This document shows, piece by piece, positions 23,557-32,507 of a stretch of 64,000 bases of DNA. The position numbers were made by a program, and so were the translations under genes. The notes under the pieces are model-generated. The model saw nothing but the letters and a program-made list of their open reading frames with translations, was not told the origin of the DNA and did not search any database. This stretch comes from an uncultured Eubacteriales bacterium (GTDB lineage Bacteria; Bacillota; Clostridia; Oscillospirales; Acutalibacteraceae): the NCBI GenBank assembly GCA_900314795.1, contig OMWP01000004.1, forward strand, positions 1 to 64,000, read 5' to 3'. Every line of letters starts with the position of its first letter. Position 1 is the stretch's first letter.

Positions 23557-25260
23557 ATGGCATTTGACGGAATCATGATGACGATGGTGCGGCGCGAGAT
23601 GAGCGACGTGCTGATCGGCTCGCGCGTCAATCAGATCTATCAGCCGGCGCGAGATGAACTGGTGTTTGCGTTTCGCACGCAGGACGGCACCAAAAAGGTG
23701 TTGATCCGCCTGTCGGATGCACCGAGGGTGCATATCTCCGCCTGCTCGATCGAGAATCCTCCCGTACCGCCGATGCTGTGTATGCTATTGAGAAAACGCC
23801 TCGGCGGCGCAAGGCTCAGTGATATCACCCAGCCGAAGAATGAGCGCGTCCTATGCATGCATTTTGAGGCGATCAATGAGATCGGCGACCGTGAACAGCT
23901 GCGGCTGTATATCGAGATCATGGGGCGCTACTCCAATGCCGTTCTCACCGACGGCGAGGACAGGGTCATCGACACGGTGCGGAGGATCGATTTTTCCGTA
24001 TCCGAGGAGCGCGTCTTGCTCCCGAAAATGCCGTATGAGCTGCCCCGTATGCAGGATAAGCTGTGCATCGAAGAATGCACGCCCGAGGAGATCGTCGAGC
24101 GGATTGATACGCTCGGCGGCGATGACCGCGCGGTGCTGAACACCATCCAAGGTATCTCGCCGATGGTCGCGCGTGAGCTGTGCTATCGCGCCGAAAAGGA
24201 AGGTATGCAAGCGCAGGTCAGCGCATTGAAAAAGCTCGTTGAAGAGGGCAGGGGAGAGCCGACCCTGATCGACAAGGCGGACGGCTCGCCGATGGATTTT
24301 TGCTTTATGGATGTGCGCCAGTACGAGGGCGCGTTGAACGTCAGGCATTTTGACAGCTACAGCGAGCTGCTCGACACCTTCTTCTCCGATCGCGACCGAC
24401 TCGCGCGGATGAAGGCGAAATCCGCCGATATCGGTAAGCTGCTGAGTAATACCATCGACCGCCTGTCGCGCAAGATCAATCTGCAACGAGCGGACTTGAA
24501 GAAGTGCGCCGACCGTGAACAACTGCGGATCAAGGGCGATCTCTTGCAGGCGAACCTGTACCGCGTCGAGCGCGGGGCAAGCGCCGTGACGGTGGAGAAC
24601 TTTTATGCCGAGGATAACGCGCCGCTCACCATTCGCCTCAATCCCACGATATCGCCCGCCATGAACGCCCAGCGGTTCTATAAGGAGTATAACAAGGCGA
24701 AGACGCGAGAAACAATGCTCACCGAGCAGATCGAGAAGGCGACCGAGGAGCTCAGCTACATCGAGAGCGTACAGGATGAGCTGTCGCGCTGTGAAACGGA
24801 AGCGGAGCTTTCCGCGATTCGTGCGGAGCTTAGAGAGCAAGGCTATCTCAAGGCGAACAAGGGGAACGTCAAGCGCAAGGATAAGCCCCTGCCGCCGATC
24901 GAATACACCAGCTCCGACGGCTTTCGAATCCTCGTCGGCAGAAACAATAAGCAGAATGATCTGTTGACGCTGAAAACGGCGCAAAAAAATGATATGTGGC
25001 TGCACACCAAGGGCATCCACGGCACGCATGTTATCATCTGCGCCGAGGGCAAGGAGATCAGCGACACCGCAATCATGGAGGCGGCACAGATCGCCGCCGC
25101 TCACAGCAAGGGCAGGGACAGCGCGCAGGTGCCGGTCGATTACACCCGCGTCAAAAACGTCAGCAAGCCCAACGGCGCTCTGCCCGGCAAGGTGATCTAT
25201 GTGCACTACAACACGGTGTATGTGAAGCCGAACATATCGTTACCGATGAAAGAACAGTGA
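23557..25260 (+). CDS. rqcH: Ribosome quality control protein RqcH (NFACT family)
   Basis: A 567-residue NFACT protein that binds stalled 50S-peptidyl-tRNA complexes and recruits tRNA-Ala to add alanine tails; older annotations call it fibronectin-binding protein. The NFACT-N domain starts MAFDGIMMTMVRREM, with the DVR motif seen as FMDVRQYEG. A long coiled coil covers about residues 280-430. The NFACT-R domain near the C-terminus has NDMWLHTKGIHGTHVII and KPNGALPGKVIYVHYNTVYVKP. GGAGGTGA lies upstream of the ATG. It is transcribed away from the toxin-like locus. Confidence 0.92.
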   Translation: MAFDGIMMTMVRREMSDVLIGSRVNQIYQPARDELVFAFRTQDGTKKVLIRLSDAPRVHISACSIENPPVPPMLCMLLRKRLGGARLSDITQPKNERVLCMHFEAINEIGDREQLRLYIEIMGRYSNAVLTDGEDRVIDTVRRIDFSVSEERVLLPKMPYELPRMQDKLCIEECTPEEIVERIDTLGGDDRAVLNTIQGISPMVARELCYRAEKEGMQAQVSALKKLVEEGRGEPTLIDKADGSPMDFCFMDVRQYEGALNVRHFDSYSELLDTFFSDRDRLARMKAKSADIGKLLSNTIDRLSRKINLQRADLKKCADREQLRIKGDLLQANLYRVERGASAVTVENFYAEDNAPLTIRLNPTISPAMNAQRFYKEYNKAKTRETMLTEQIEKATEELSYIESVQDELSRCETEAELSAIRAELREQGYLKANKGNVKRKDKPLPPIEYTSSDGFRILVGRNNKQNDLLTLKTAQKNDMWLHTKGIHGTHVIICAEGKEISDTAIMEAAQIAAAHSKGRDSAQVPVDYTRVKNVSKPNGALPGKVIYVHYNTVYVKPNISLPMKEQ

Positions 25261-25369
25261 AATAATTAAAAATCATTTTGGTGATTTTATATGCACAAAA
25301 GAGGGAAGGTTTGTATACTTTGCCGATTTTGTGCATTTTTCTTTTTATTTTCTTTTTTAGAAAATATTT

Positions 25370-25398
25370 GACTTTTCGATTTAGTATTATTATCGTAG
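25370..25398 (+). promoter_or_regulatory. Candidate promoter of the Na/Pi transporter gene
   Basis: TTGACT then 17 bases then TATCGT, followed by a short AGGGT/ACCCT inverted repeat and a TATAATG at about 25420 that could be a second -10 without a good -35. Confidence 0.4.
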
Positions 25399-25502
25399 GG
25401 TAATTTGAAAACACCCTGTATAATGTAACAGAGTATTGCTGTTGCAATGTGTCTTAACCACTGCTTTTCTCTGTGAAAAGCAAAAATAATTGGAGTTCAA
25501 AA

Positions 25503-27152
25503 ATGAGTGTTTTATTGACTTTGTTCAAAGTACTCGGCGGTTTGGGACTGTTCTTCCTGGGTATGAAGTACATGGGTGAAGGTCTGGAGCTTGCCGCGGG
25601 TAATAAGCTGCGTACCCTGCTCGAAAAGATCACCTCCAACCGCTTCCTCGGTATGCTGGTCGGTTTGGCCGTCACCGCCGTGATCCAAAGCTCATCGGCA
25701 ACGGACGCGATGGTGGTCGGCTTTACCAACGCGGGTTTGATGGAGCTTGCCCAGACGGTCGGTATCCTCTTCGGCGCAAAGATCGGTACCTGTGTGACCT
25801 CGGTGCTGTTGTCGTTTGACATCAAGAGTATCGTACCGCTGTTCATCTTCCTCGGCGTCATCGTGATGATGTTTGCCAATAAGAACAAGCATAAGTATTA
25901 CGGCCAGATCTTAGCCGGCTTCGGTATCCTTTTCTTCGGCATGGATATCATGTCCGGCGCGCTCAAGACGCTGAATGAAAACGGTTTGATCGACAACATC
26001 CTGTCGAGCGTCAATAATCCGTTTGTCGGTATCCTGCTCGGTACGGCGGTCACCGCTGTGATCCAGAGCTCGTCCGCTTCGGTCGGTATTTTGATGGCGC
26101 TGGCTTCCGCGGGCGCGATCAATGTCGATCAGGCGATCTTCATCGTATTCGGTATGAACCTCGGCGCAACGGTTCCCGCGTTCCTTTCCGCCGCCGGCGC
26201 CAAGCGCAACGCCAAGCAGGTCGCGGTGCTGAATATGTTGATCACGCTTTGCGGTGTGATTATTATGACGCCGCTGACAATGCTCCTCCCCGTAGCGGAT
26301 ACGATCGAAAAGCTGCTGCCTGCCAGTACCGCGGCGCAGGTCTCAGCCGCTCACATCTTCTTCAACGTGTCGATAACGATCATCCTGCTGCCGTTCGCCA
26401 CCCTGTTGGTCAAGTTGACCCAGAAGATCCTGCCCTACGAGGAGGATCCGGAAAAGGACAAGATGGCGGTCGAATATATCGACAACCGTATTTTGACCAC
26501 CCCTCCCATGGCGGTATTGCAGTGTGAAAAGGAAGTCGCGCGCATGAGCCGTCTGGTGCAGAAGAACTATAACCGCGCGATGATCGCGTTCTTTGATCGG
26601 GACAAGGAGTCGATCGACAAGGTGCTTGATCGAGAGAAGGTCATCGACTACCTCTCTAAGGAGATCACCGATTATATCGTGAAGATCAACGCGCTCGATC
26701 TTGACGATCACGACAGACAGATCGTCGCGGCGATGTACAGCGCGATCCAGGATCTGGAGCGTATCGGCGACCATGCCGAGAACATTGTCGAATATGTGCG
26801 CACCATCATCGAAAACAACCTCACCTTCTCCGATACGGCGATGGGTGAGATGCGCGATATCAGCGACAAGTGCCGCGGCCTGATGGAGCTGAGCTTTGCG
26901 ATGTTCAACGCGCAGGGCGGTTCTCCCGAGCTGATCGAGCGGATCATCCAGGCGGAGGACAGCGTGGATGACTGCAAGGATGATTACAAGCAGAACCACA
27001 TCCAGCGCATGAACAAGGGTGAGTGTAACGCCGAGGCGGGCACGACCTTCCTGAACATGCTGATCGATATCGAGCGTATCGGCGACCATGCCATCAACGT
27101 AGCGTTCGCAATCCCGAACAGACAGACAAGCGTCATCACTGCCGCTGTTTGA
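25503..27152 (+). CDS. Na/Pi cotransporter family protein with PhoU-like domain
   Basis: A 549-residue membrane protein. The N-terminal part has about eight to nine helices with the duplicated Na/Pi signature, seen as two QSSSA motifs (AVIQSSSATDAMVVGF and AVIQSSSASVGILM). After residue 330 a cytoplasmic helical PhoU-like domain follows (DLERIGDHAENIVEYV and DIERIGDHAINVAFAI). This architecture (NptA/YjbB-like) suggests sodium-coupled phosphate movement, or export, tied to phosphate sensing. The ATG at 25503 has TTGGAG before it. A strong terminator follows. Confidence 0.9.
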   Translation: MSVLLTLFKVLGGLGLFFLGMKYMGEGLELAAGNKLRTLLEKITSNRFLGMLVGLAVTAVIQSSSATDAMVVGFTNAGLMELAQTVGILFGAKIGTCVTSVLLSFDIKSIVPLFIFLGVIVMMFANKNKHKYYGQILAGFGILFFGMDIMSGALKTLNENGLIDNILSSVNNPFVGILLGTAVTAVIQSSSASVGILMALASAGAINVDQAIFIVFGMNLGATVPAFLSAAGAKRNAKQVAVLNMLITLCGVIIMTPLTMLLPVADTIEKLLPASTAAQVSAAHIFFNVSITIILLPFATLLVKLTQKILPYEEDPEKDKMAVEYIDNRILTTPPMAVLQCEKEVARMSRLVQKNYNRAMIAFFDRDKESIDKVLDREKVIDYLSKEITDYIVKINALDLDDHDRQIVAAMYSAIQDLERIGDHAENIVEYVRTIIENNLTFSDTAMGEMRDISDKCRGLMELSFAMFNAQGGSPELIERIIQAEDSVDDCKDDYKQNHIQRMNKGECNAEAGTTFLNMLIDIERIGDHAINVAFAIPNRQTSVITAAV

Positions 27153-27167
27153 TCCATACGATACATA

Positions 27168-27204
27168 ACGCCGACGGCGAGGATAACTCACCGTCGGCGT
27201 TTTA
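27168..27204 (+). terminator. Terminator of the Na/Pi transporter gene
   Basis: ACGCCGACGG/CCGTCGGCGT stem with a 13-base loop and TTTTATTT. Confidence 0.88.
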
Positions 27205-27210
27205 TTTATC

Positions 27211-27262
27211 GTCATTGCGAAGCCCCTTGACCGCGCGTCAAGGGGCTTCGCAATCTCAACCG
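27211..27262. repeat. Family D palindrome, perfect copy
   Basis: GTCATTGC then GAAGCCCCTTGAC, a five-base loop and GTCAAGGGGCTTC, then GCAATCTCAACCG. The central stem is 13 base pairs without mismatch. Confidence 0.75.
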
Positions 27263-27280
27263 ATAAGTATTTTGATACGA

Positions 27281-27964
27281 TTACTTAACTTTCAATGTCC
27301 GCAGATAGGCTTTTTGCTCTGCTGTGATACGGTAGCTCTCTACCGCCTTTTGGATCGTTTTGTTATGTACCCACGGCTCCAATCGATATTCGGTCAGGTA
27401 GGGCAGGACAGCGCCATACTGCTTGGCAAGCGCGGTGGCAAAATACCACGCCTGCATCATCCTGACATAGTATTCGTCGCTTTGCACCCTACTGACCCGA
27501 TCGGGATACTCTTGTTGGAAGCGGTCGTCGAGAAAATAGTTCATCAGGCAGAGAATGCCGTAGCGCACGGTGTAGGGGTGATCATCTTGCAGCCATCTAT
27601 CGATATGCGGCAGGAGCCGCTCGGGGTCACGGTCGAACGCCTTAAAGCGCATGGAGTCGGTCAGCGCCCAGCTGTTAAGATACGGCATTAGACGATCTGC
27701 TTGTCGCAATGCCTCATCAAAATCCTTGATAAAGCCAATCAGGAAGCTGTGGAGCTGGTATTCTTCAAAGTATTCATGCGGGAGAACCTTGATAAATTTC
27801 GCCGCTTCATCCGTCCCTTTCAGCTCCTTGGCGAGCGCTCTGAGGGCGGGGATCCGAATACCGATGATGGTGTCGGGGGCGACGGAGGGATTCAGCTTGA
27901 CGGAGCCCGCCTGATAGCCCTTGTCCTGTAGGTTGAACAAACGCTTTTGTATTGCGGTCATCAT
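27281..27964 (-). CDS. AlkD-like DNA alkylation repair protein
   Basis: A 227-residue all-helical protein of HEAT-like repeats, matching the AlkC/AlkD DNA glycosylase superfamily (IIGIRIPALRALAKELKG, AWALTDSMRFKAFDRDPE, MMQAWYFATALAKQY). Members remove bulky or positively charged alkylated bases without base flipping. The start is ATG at 27964 or the next ATG; it begins directly after the trxB stop codon, so the two form an operon. AlkD family members vary in catalytic residues, and activity here is unproven. Confidence 0.85.
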   Translation of the reverse strand: MMTAIQKRLFNLQDKGYQAGSVKLNPSVAPDTIIGIRIPALRALAKELKGTDEAAKFIKVLPHEYFEEYQLHSFLIGFIKDFDEALRQADRLMPYLNSWALTDSMRFKAFDRDPERLLPHIDRWLQDDHPYTVRYGILCLMNYFLDDRFQQEYPDRVSRVQSDEYYVRMMQAWYFATALAKQYGAVLPYLTEYRLEPWVHNKTIQKAVESYRITAEQKAYLRTLKVK

Positions 27965-29008
27965 TTACTTAGGCTCCTTTTTTGGGAAAAGGTACCCCCG
28001 TTGGGGGAATGTCCGCAAAGCGGACAAGGGGGGAGCCGCTTCCGGCGAGGAGCTGTCACCGTTAGGTGACTGAGGAATTGTATCGATGTTTGAGCGTAAG
28101 CGAGTATCCGAAATGTAGTCATGCGCCGCAGTAGCCGCCTGAGCGCCGTCGGAGCACGCGGTCACGATCTGGCGCAGAGATTTTTGACGCGTATCGCCCG
28201 CGGCGAACAGTCCGGGAGTCTTGGTGCGCATCTCGCTGTCGGTCAGCAGATAACCGTTCTCGTCCAGCTCGGCAAGCTCGGCAAAAACGTCGTTATCGGG
28301 GATCAGACCGATCGCCTCAAATACGCCGTTGACTTCAAGGTCGGTTTCCTCACCGCTGTCGATATTCTTGATCGTGAGCGCCGTGACAAGACGGTCGCCC
28401 TTGATCTCGACGGGGATATGGCGCGGCATGAGGTGGATGTTGTCGATATGCTCGAGCTTGTCCATATAGCTCTTGGTCGCGGTGGGAAAATCGCGGCGGA
28501 AGATCAGATAGACCTCTTCACAGAGGTTGGAGAGATAGATCGCGTCGCCCAGCGCCGAGTTGCCCGCGCCGATGACGGCAGTTTTCTTTTTGCGGAAGAA
28601 GCCGCCGTCGCATACCGCGCACCAGCTGATGCCGCGTCCGCGGAATTCGTCCTCACCGGGGATGCCCAGCTCTCTGCGGCGAACGCCGTTGGCGATGATG
28701 ACGGTTTTGGATCGATAGCTGTCGTTGTCGGTCGTGACGGTGAAGATATCATTTTCTTTCGTCAGACTTTGCACCTGCGCGGAAAGGCTCTCCACGCCCA
28801 GCGCGTCGACCTGCGCCTTGATATCAGCCGCCAACTGGAAGCCGTCGATCTCTTTGTAGGAGGGATAGTTTTCGATTTTGGCGGTGAGCGCCGCCTGTCC
28901 GCCGAAGCCCGCCTTTTCGATGATAAGCGTGGACAGACCCGAGCGCGCGGCGTAGATCGCGGCGGTCATGCCCGCGACGCCGCCTCCGATGATGATAAGA
29001 TCGTACAT
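27965..29008 (-). CDS. trxB: Thioredoxin reductase (FAD/NADPH)
   Basis: Flavoprotein that reduces thioredoxin with NADPH. The FAD motif IIGGGVAGMTAAIYAAR is at the N-terminus, the redox CAVC (Cys130 and Cys133) follows, and the NADPH motif GAGNSALGDAIYL comes next. GLFAAGDTRQK is near the end. The ATG at 29008 has AGGAG eight bases upstream. After the normal end near residue 300 the frame runs on about 45 residues (SPNGDSSSPEAAPPL and RTFPQRGYLFPKK), which the DNA shows to be a translated set of palindromes at 27984-28072. The extension looks like a repeat insertion that removed the stop. Confidence 0.9.
   Translation of the reverse strand: MYDLIIIGGGVAGMTAAIYAARSGLSTLIIEKAGFGGQAALTAKIENYPSYKEIDGFQLAADIKAQVDALGVESLSAQVQSLTKENDIFTVTTDNDSYRSKTVIIANGVRRRELGIPGEDEFRGRGISWCAVCDGGFFRKKKTAVIGAGNSALGDAIYLSNLCEEVYLIFRRDFPTATKSYMDKLEHIDNIHLMPRHIPVEIKGDRLVTALTIKNIDSGEETDLEVNGVFEAIGLIPDNDVFAELAELDENGYLLTDSEMRTKTPGLFAAGDTRQKSLRQIVTACSDGAQAATAAHDYISDTRLRSNIDTIPQSPNGDSSSPEAAPPLSALRTFPQRGYLFPKKEPK
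27984..28072. repeat. Palindrome cluster inside the trxB 3' end
   Basis: Three hairpins in a row: CCCCCGTTGGGGG, GTCCGCTTTGCGGAC and GTCACCGTTAGGTGAC, joined by GGGGGGAGCCGCTTCCGGCGAG-type linker. They are the coding sequence of the extra C-terminal tail of TrxB. Confidence 0.65.
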
Positions 29009-29031
29009 AATCAACTCTCCTTTATGAAATA

Positions 29032-29083
29032 GTCATTGCGAAGCCTCTTGACACGTGTGTCAGGGCTGTGGCAATCTCAACCG
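29032..29083. repeat. Family D palindrome
   Basis: GTCATTGCGAAGCCTCTTGACAC and GTGTCAGGGCTGTGGCAATCTCAACCG, an imperfect copy upstream of trxB. Confidence 0.6.
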
Positions 29084-29181
29084 ATTAAAACGGGTCAAAT
29101 ACCCGTCCGCTTTTTGAGCGGGGAAGTTTATTAGATGTTTGTATTAGTATTATTATTTGGATTTGTTCATAAATTATTGAT

Positions 29182-29210
29182 AGACTTTGCGGATATAATA
29201 TGCTATAATC
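29182..29210 (+). promoter_or_regulatory. trxA promoter
   Basis: TAGACT, 17-base spacer, TATAAT, 27 bases before the start codon. An extra TATAAT lies within the spacer. Confidence 0.6.
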
Positions 29211-29236
29211 AGCTCAAATTAGAATAGGAGGTAAAA

Positions 29237-29554
29237 ATGATGGCAGTAGAACATTTAAATGACAGTAATTTTGCTGAGACAATCAAGAGCGGCGTCACAC
29301 TGGTCGACTTCTTCGCGACATGGTGCGGCCCGTGTAAGATGCTGACCCCCACGGTCGAGGAGATCGGCGCTGAGAGCGACGGCTCCTATGCGGTGTACAA
29401 GGTCGATATCGACGAGTGCGGCGACATCGCAATGGAGTACGGCATCATGAGCGTTCCGACCCTGATCGTATTCAAGGACGGCGCTGAAGCGGCGCGTATG
29501 ATCGGCGTACAGCCCAAGACCGCCATCCTCGACGCGATCGCAAAAGCAAAATAA
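29237..29554 (+). CDS. trxA: Thioredoxin
   Basis: A 105-residue single-domain thioredoxin with the WCGPC active site (about residues 30-34), the conserved cis-Pro in SVPTLIVF and the KPKT-like end. AGGAGGTAAAA precedes two adjacent ATG codons; either may be used. It is transcribed divergently from trxB, its reductase, across about 230 bases, so the two form a functional pair with separate promoters. A terminator follows directly. Confidence 0.95.
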   Translation: MMAVEHLNDSNFAETIKSGVTLVDFFATWCGPCKMLTPTVEEIGAESDGSYAVYKVDIDECGDIAMEYGIMSVPTLIVFKDGAEAARMIGVQPKTAILDAIAKAK

Positions 29555-29569
29555 TATCATTTATAAAGA

Positions 29570-29602
29570 CACCCGCTGTGATCGACGCAGCGGGTGATTT
29601 TT
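29570..29602 (+). terminator. trxA terminator
   Basis: CACCCGCTG/CAGCGGGTG stem followed by ATTTTT. Confidence 0.88.
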
Positions 29603-29626
29603 GCATTTGATCGGGTTTACCGACCG

Positions 29627-29998
29627 TTACGCTTCGTTATAATGGAAGTACTGCTTGATGGCGGCAAAGGACTTGTCCGAGACGACATGCTCCATGCGGC
29701 ACGCGTCCTGAGTAGCAGTCTCTTCATCGACGCCCATCTCCATCAGCATTTTAGTCAGATATCTGTGGCGTTCATAGATCTTTTCGGCGACCTCTCTGCC
29801 GGTTTCGGTCAGGCTCAGACCGCCGCCGTCGCCGACCTCGACAAAGCCGCCGTTGCGCAAGAGTCCGATCGCACGGCTGACAGAGGGCTTGGAATAGCCC
29901 ATGTGCTCGCCCACGTCGATTGCGCGGACAAAGCTCTTTTCTTTTGATAATACTAAGATCGTTTCCAGATACATTTCGCCGGATTCCTGTAATTTCAT
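29627..29998 (-). CDS. DtxR/MntR-family metal-dependent repressor
   Basis: A 123-residue regulator: winged helix-turn-helix (VRAIDVGEHMGYSKPSVSRAIGLL), then a metal-binding and dimerisation domain with Asp/Glu/His ligands (GREVAEKIYERHRYLTKML, DACRMEHVVSD). There is no SH3-like third domain, which places it with MntR-like short members. GGAGGTCATGAC precedes the ATG. No metal transporter is encoded beside it, so its target is elsewhere; manganese or iron cannot be told apart from the sequence. Confidence 0.88.
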   Translation of the reverse strand: MKLQESGEMYLETILVLSKEKSFVRAIDVGEHMGYSKPSVSRAIGLLRNGGFVEVGDGGGLSLTETGREVAEKIYERHRYLTKMLMEMGVDEETATQDACRMEHVVSDKSFAAIKQYFHYNEA

Positions 29999-30150
29999 GT
30001 CATGACCTCCATGAATCGATGTTCTGCGGTGCGGTTTGTCTTATTCTACCATAAGCGGTTAAAAAAATCAATCATGCTTTTTGATTGGGAGACGGTGATT
30101 TTTATAGCATAAAAAGAGGCTGCGGTTGGCAGCCTCTTTGCTATTCGTTT

Positions 30151-32364
30151 TTAATTGATCTCTTCGGTCTTGTAAATGAACTTGACTTCGCCGTCCATCT
30201 CATCGGTCAAACCGGAGTAGGACTTGTAGTGTTCGGCAACATCGGCGGTCGCTTTCAGACGGGTGGCGATCTTGCCAAGATCGCTGTCCTTGAGCGAGGT
30301 GATCTTGCTGATGCCTTCGGTGTTGAAGGTCTTGAGACCCTCATTCAGCGTCATGGCGCCGTCACGCAGCAGGGTCACACCCTCGGTCAGGGCGGGTACG
30401 CCGTTCTTGAGGGTGAGGATACCGTTTGTCAGCTGTGTTGCACCCTCGCTGAGTGACTGTGTGCCCGAATGGAGTCGGGATGCGCCTGTGTTGAGATCGG
30501 CGGCTCCGTTACGGAGGGTGGTGGTGCCGCTGTGGAGCTGTGACGCGCCGTTTGATGCCGCTCCTACGCCGTTGGTGTAATCCTTTAAGCCTGAGTTGAA
30601 GGTGCCGTAGCTGTCGAGCTGAGCCTTGAGCGCGAGGATTTTTTCTCTGCCGGCCTTGGCGCTTGCGAGGGCGTCGGAGATCGCCTTCTGCACTTCTTCT
30701 CCCTGCATGTTTTCCTCGATCAGTTCCTTTATCTTGGCGTCAACATTGGAGGCAATGGTCGCCTGTACCGAATCGCTTTGCATGTTTTGGTCGGTGAGGG
30801 TGGCGATGGTATTCTGTGTGCTGTCGGAGTTCATCTGAGCTTCGATCGCTCCCGCAACCTGTTCCTGTGTCGCTTCATCGACCATGCCCGCGGCTACCGC
30901 CGCGTTGTATTCATCTACGCTGTAGCCCATGCTGCCGATCACGGCGGCGGTGACCTGATCATGCACGCCGGCGGTGACCTGCGCTTCAACATTCTCTCTG
31001 ACGGCGGCGGTCACAGCGGCGGTGACTGCGTCTCGGTTTGCTTCTACGCTTGCGGTGACCTTTTCTTTCGCGGCAGCAGTCGCCTGCGCTTTTACTTTAT
31101 CATCGGACAGGTTGCCGACCAACTGATCGAGGACGTTTGCATAGTTATCTTTCGTTAACTCGGGAACATTCAGACCTGCATTCTGCAGAGATGTGCGTGC
31201 GGTAGAGAGTAGTGCCGAGAAGGTGGCGTTACTGCCGTCGTTCAGCTTGGAGCTGTTAAGGTCAAGGGTGTTCAGACCGGAGTAGAGATCCAGCGCGCCG
31301 TTATCCAGCGTGATACTGCCCGCACTCAGGGTGGCTGTACCATCCTCCAGTGCGCCGGCGCCGCTGTTGACCTGAGCTGCCCCGTCGGTGAGCTGTTGTG
31401 AACCGGTATAGAGTGTGTCAACGCCCGAGGTCAATGTGCCGGAGCTGTCGAGCAGGGTGTTCAGACCGCTGTACAGCTGTGAGGAGCCGTCGATCAGCGC
31501 GGACATCGCGGAATCGAGCTTGCCGAGGGAGTCGTTCAGATCCTTGACGCTGTCGATCTTATCCGCGTCGATCTTATTGAATAAGCCGTTGGCGGCGATG
31601 GTGACGGTGGTGCCCAGCTTGAAGTTGTCGGTATGGGCGGTGATCTCAAAGTAATCGGGGATATCGACGGTATCGCGGCTGAGTCCCAGATCGTGCTGTA
31701 AGCCCGGGAACGCGATGCCGGCTACGATGATGCGGTCGCCGTCGGAAACGACCTTACCGTTGGTGACATGAACATCGCTGAAATCGGCGCTGTCGAGGTA
31801 CAGTCCGGAGAGCATGAAGAAGGGGACATAGATGCGCTCCTTCTTTCCGTCGATCTCGACGTTCTCATATTGATTGTTGGTGTAGTCAAAGCGGATGGTG
31901 ACGTCGCCGCTCTTTCCTGCGATCTCATTGGGTGTGACGACCTTGCCGTCGAGGGAATAGGTGAGTGAAAGATCAACGGGAAGCGGGGTGGTACCCTCGC
32001 CCCGGGTATAGAGGTCTTCGCCGTTCGTCTGCCATACGCGCATGTTATCACTGTTCATCGTAAAGGACGCGTCGGTCTTGACGTTTTCGATATCGCCGAG
32101 AGTGGCAACATCCTTGATGACGTCAGCTTTGTTATTGTTCTTGATCCAGTCGCTGACGATGATCTTATCGACCGTACCGTCCGCATTTGCCATGACATAG
32201 ACGGTCTCTTCCTTGAAGAGTGCCGCTTCATCAGCGGTAGCCTTGTCGTCGTCGGATTTGAGGCTGATGCCATTGAGCGACAGGGCAAATACGCCCATCA
32301 GCGAGGTCGACAGAGCGATCGTCAGACAAAGGATGATGCTCATCAGTTTGATCAGTCTTTTCAT
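30151..32364 (-). CDS. YhgE/Pip-like extracytoplasmic repeat protein
   Basis: A 737-residue protein with one N-terminal membrane helix or signal (about 7-27) and a long exported region. Two blocks (about 285-385 and 600-690) are made of LxxGxxxLxxG repeats such as SGVDTLYTGSQQLTDGAAQV, the pattern of YhgE/Pip N-terminal domains. Between them lies an Ala/Val-rich helical stretch (VTAAVTAAVRENVEAQV). Unlike full YhgE it lacks the C-terminal ABC2-type membrane domain. It follows the MMPL transporter gene by 136 bases, and such pairs recur in Firmicutes. A role as an envelope-spanning partner is inferred. Confidence 0.75.
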   Translation of the reverse strand: MKRLIKLMSIILCLTIALSTSLMGVFALSLNGISLKSDDDKATADEAALFKEETVYVMANADGTVDKIIVSDWIKNNNKADVIKDVATLGDIENVKTDASFTMNSDNMRVWQTNGEDLYTRGEGTTPLPVDLSLTYSLDGKVVTPNEIAGKSGDVTIRFDYTNNQYENVEIDGKKERIYVPFFMLSGLYLDSADFSDVHVTNGKVVSDGDRIIVAGIAFPGLQHDLGLSRDTVDIPDYFEITAHTDNFKLGTTVTIAANGLFNKIDADKIDSVKDLNDSLGKLDSAMSALIDGSSQLYSGLNTLLDSSGTLTSGVDTLYTGSQQLTDGAAQVNSGAGALEDGTATLSAGSITLDNGALDLYSGLNTLDLNSSKLNDGSNATFSALLSTARTSLQNAGLNVPELTKDNYANVLDQLVGNLSDDKVKAQATAAAKEKVTASVEANRDAVTAAVTAAVRENVEAQVTAGVHDQVTAAVIGSMGYSVDEYNAAVAAGMVDEATQEQVAGAIEAQMNSDSTQNTIATLTDQNMQSDSVQATIASNVDAKIKELIEENMQGEEVQKAISDALASAKAGREKILALKAQLDSYGTFNSGLKDYTNGVGAASNGASQLHSGTTTLRNGAADLNTGASRLHSGTQSLSEGATQLTNGILTLKNGVPALTEGVTLLRDGAMTLNEGLKTFNTEGISKITSLKDSDLGKIATRLKATADVAEHYKSYSGLTDEMDGEVKFIYKTEEIN

Positions 32365-32456
32365 AATTACTCTCCTTTTCCTATTTAAGGCAACACCGTA
32401 TCATTCAGGTGTGGTATTGCTTTACAATCGATTCGTTCGATCAGATATATTGATCA

Positions 32457-32507
32457 GTCATTGCGAGGTCCTGAATGTGCGTGTTTGACGCACTTTGATC
32501 TCAACCG
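32457..32507. repeat. Family D palindrome, diverged copy
   Basis: GTCATTGCGAGGTCCTGAATGTGCG with the inverse CGCACTTTGATCTCAACCG. It overlaps the last codons and stop of the MMPL gene on the minus strand. Confidence 0.5.

Noticed and set aside
23346-23630. Longer frame that would extend the 21-residue toxin-like peptide upstream
   Set aside because: It would cross the predicted promoter, the leader hairpin and the ribosome site AGGAGGGT; the short frame has the right spacing.
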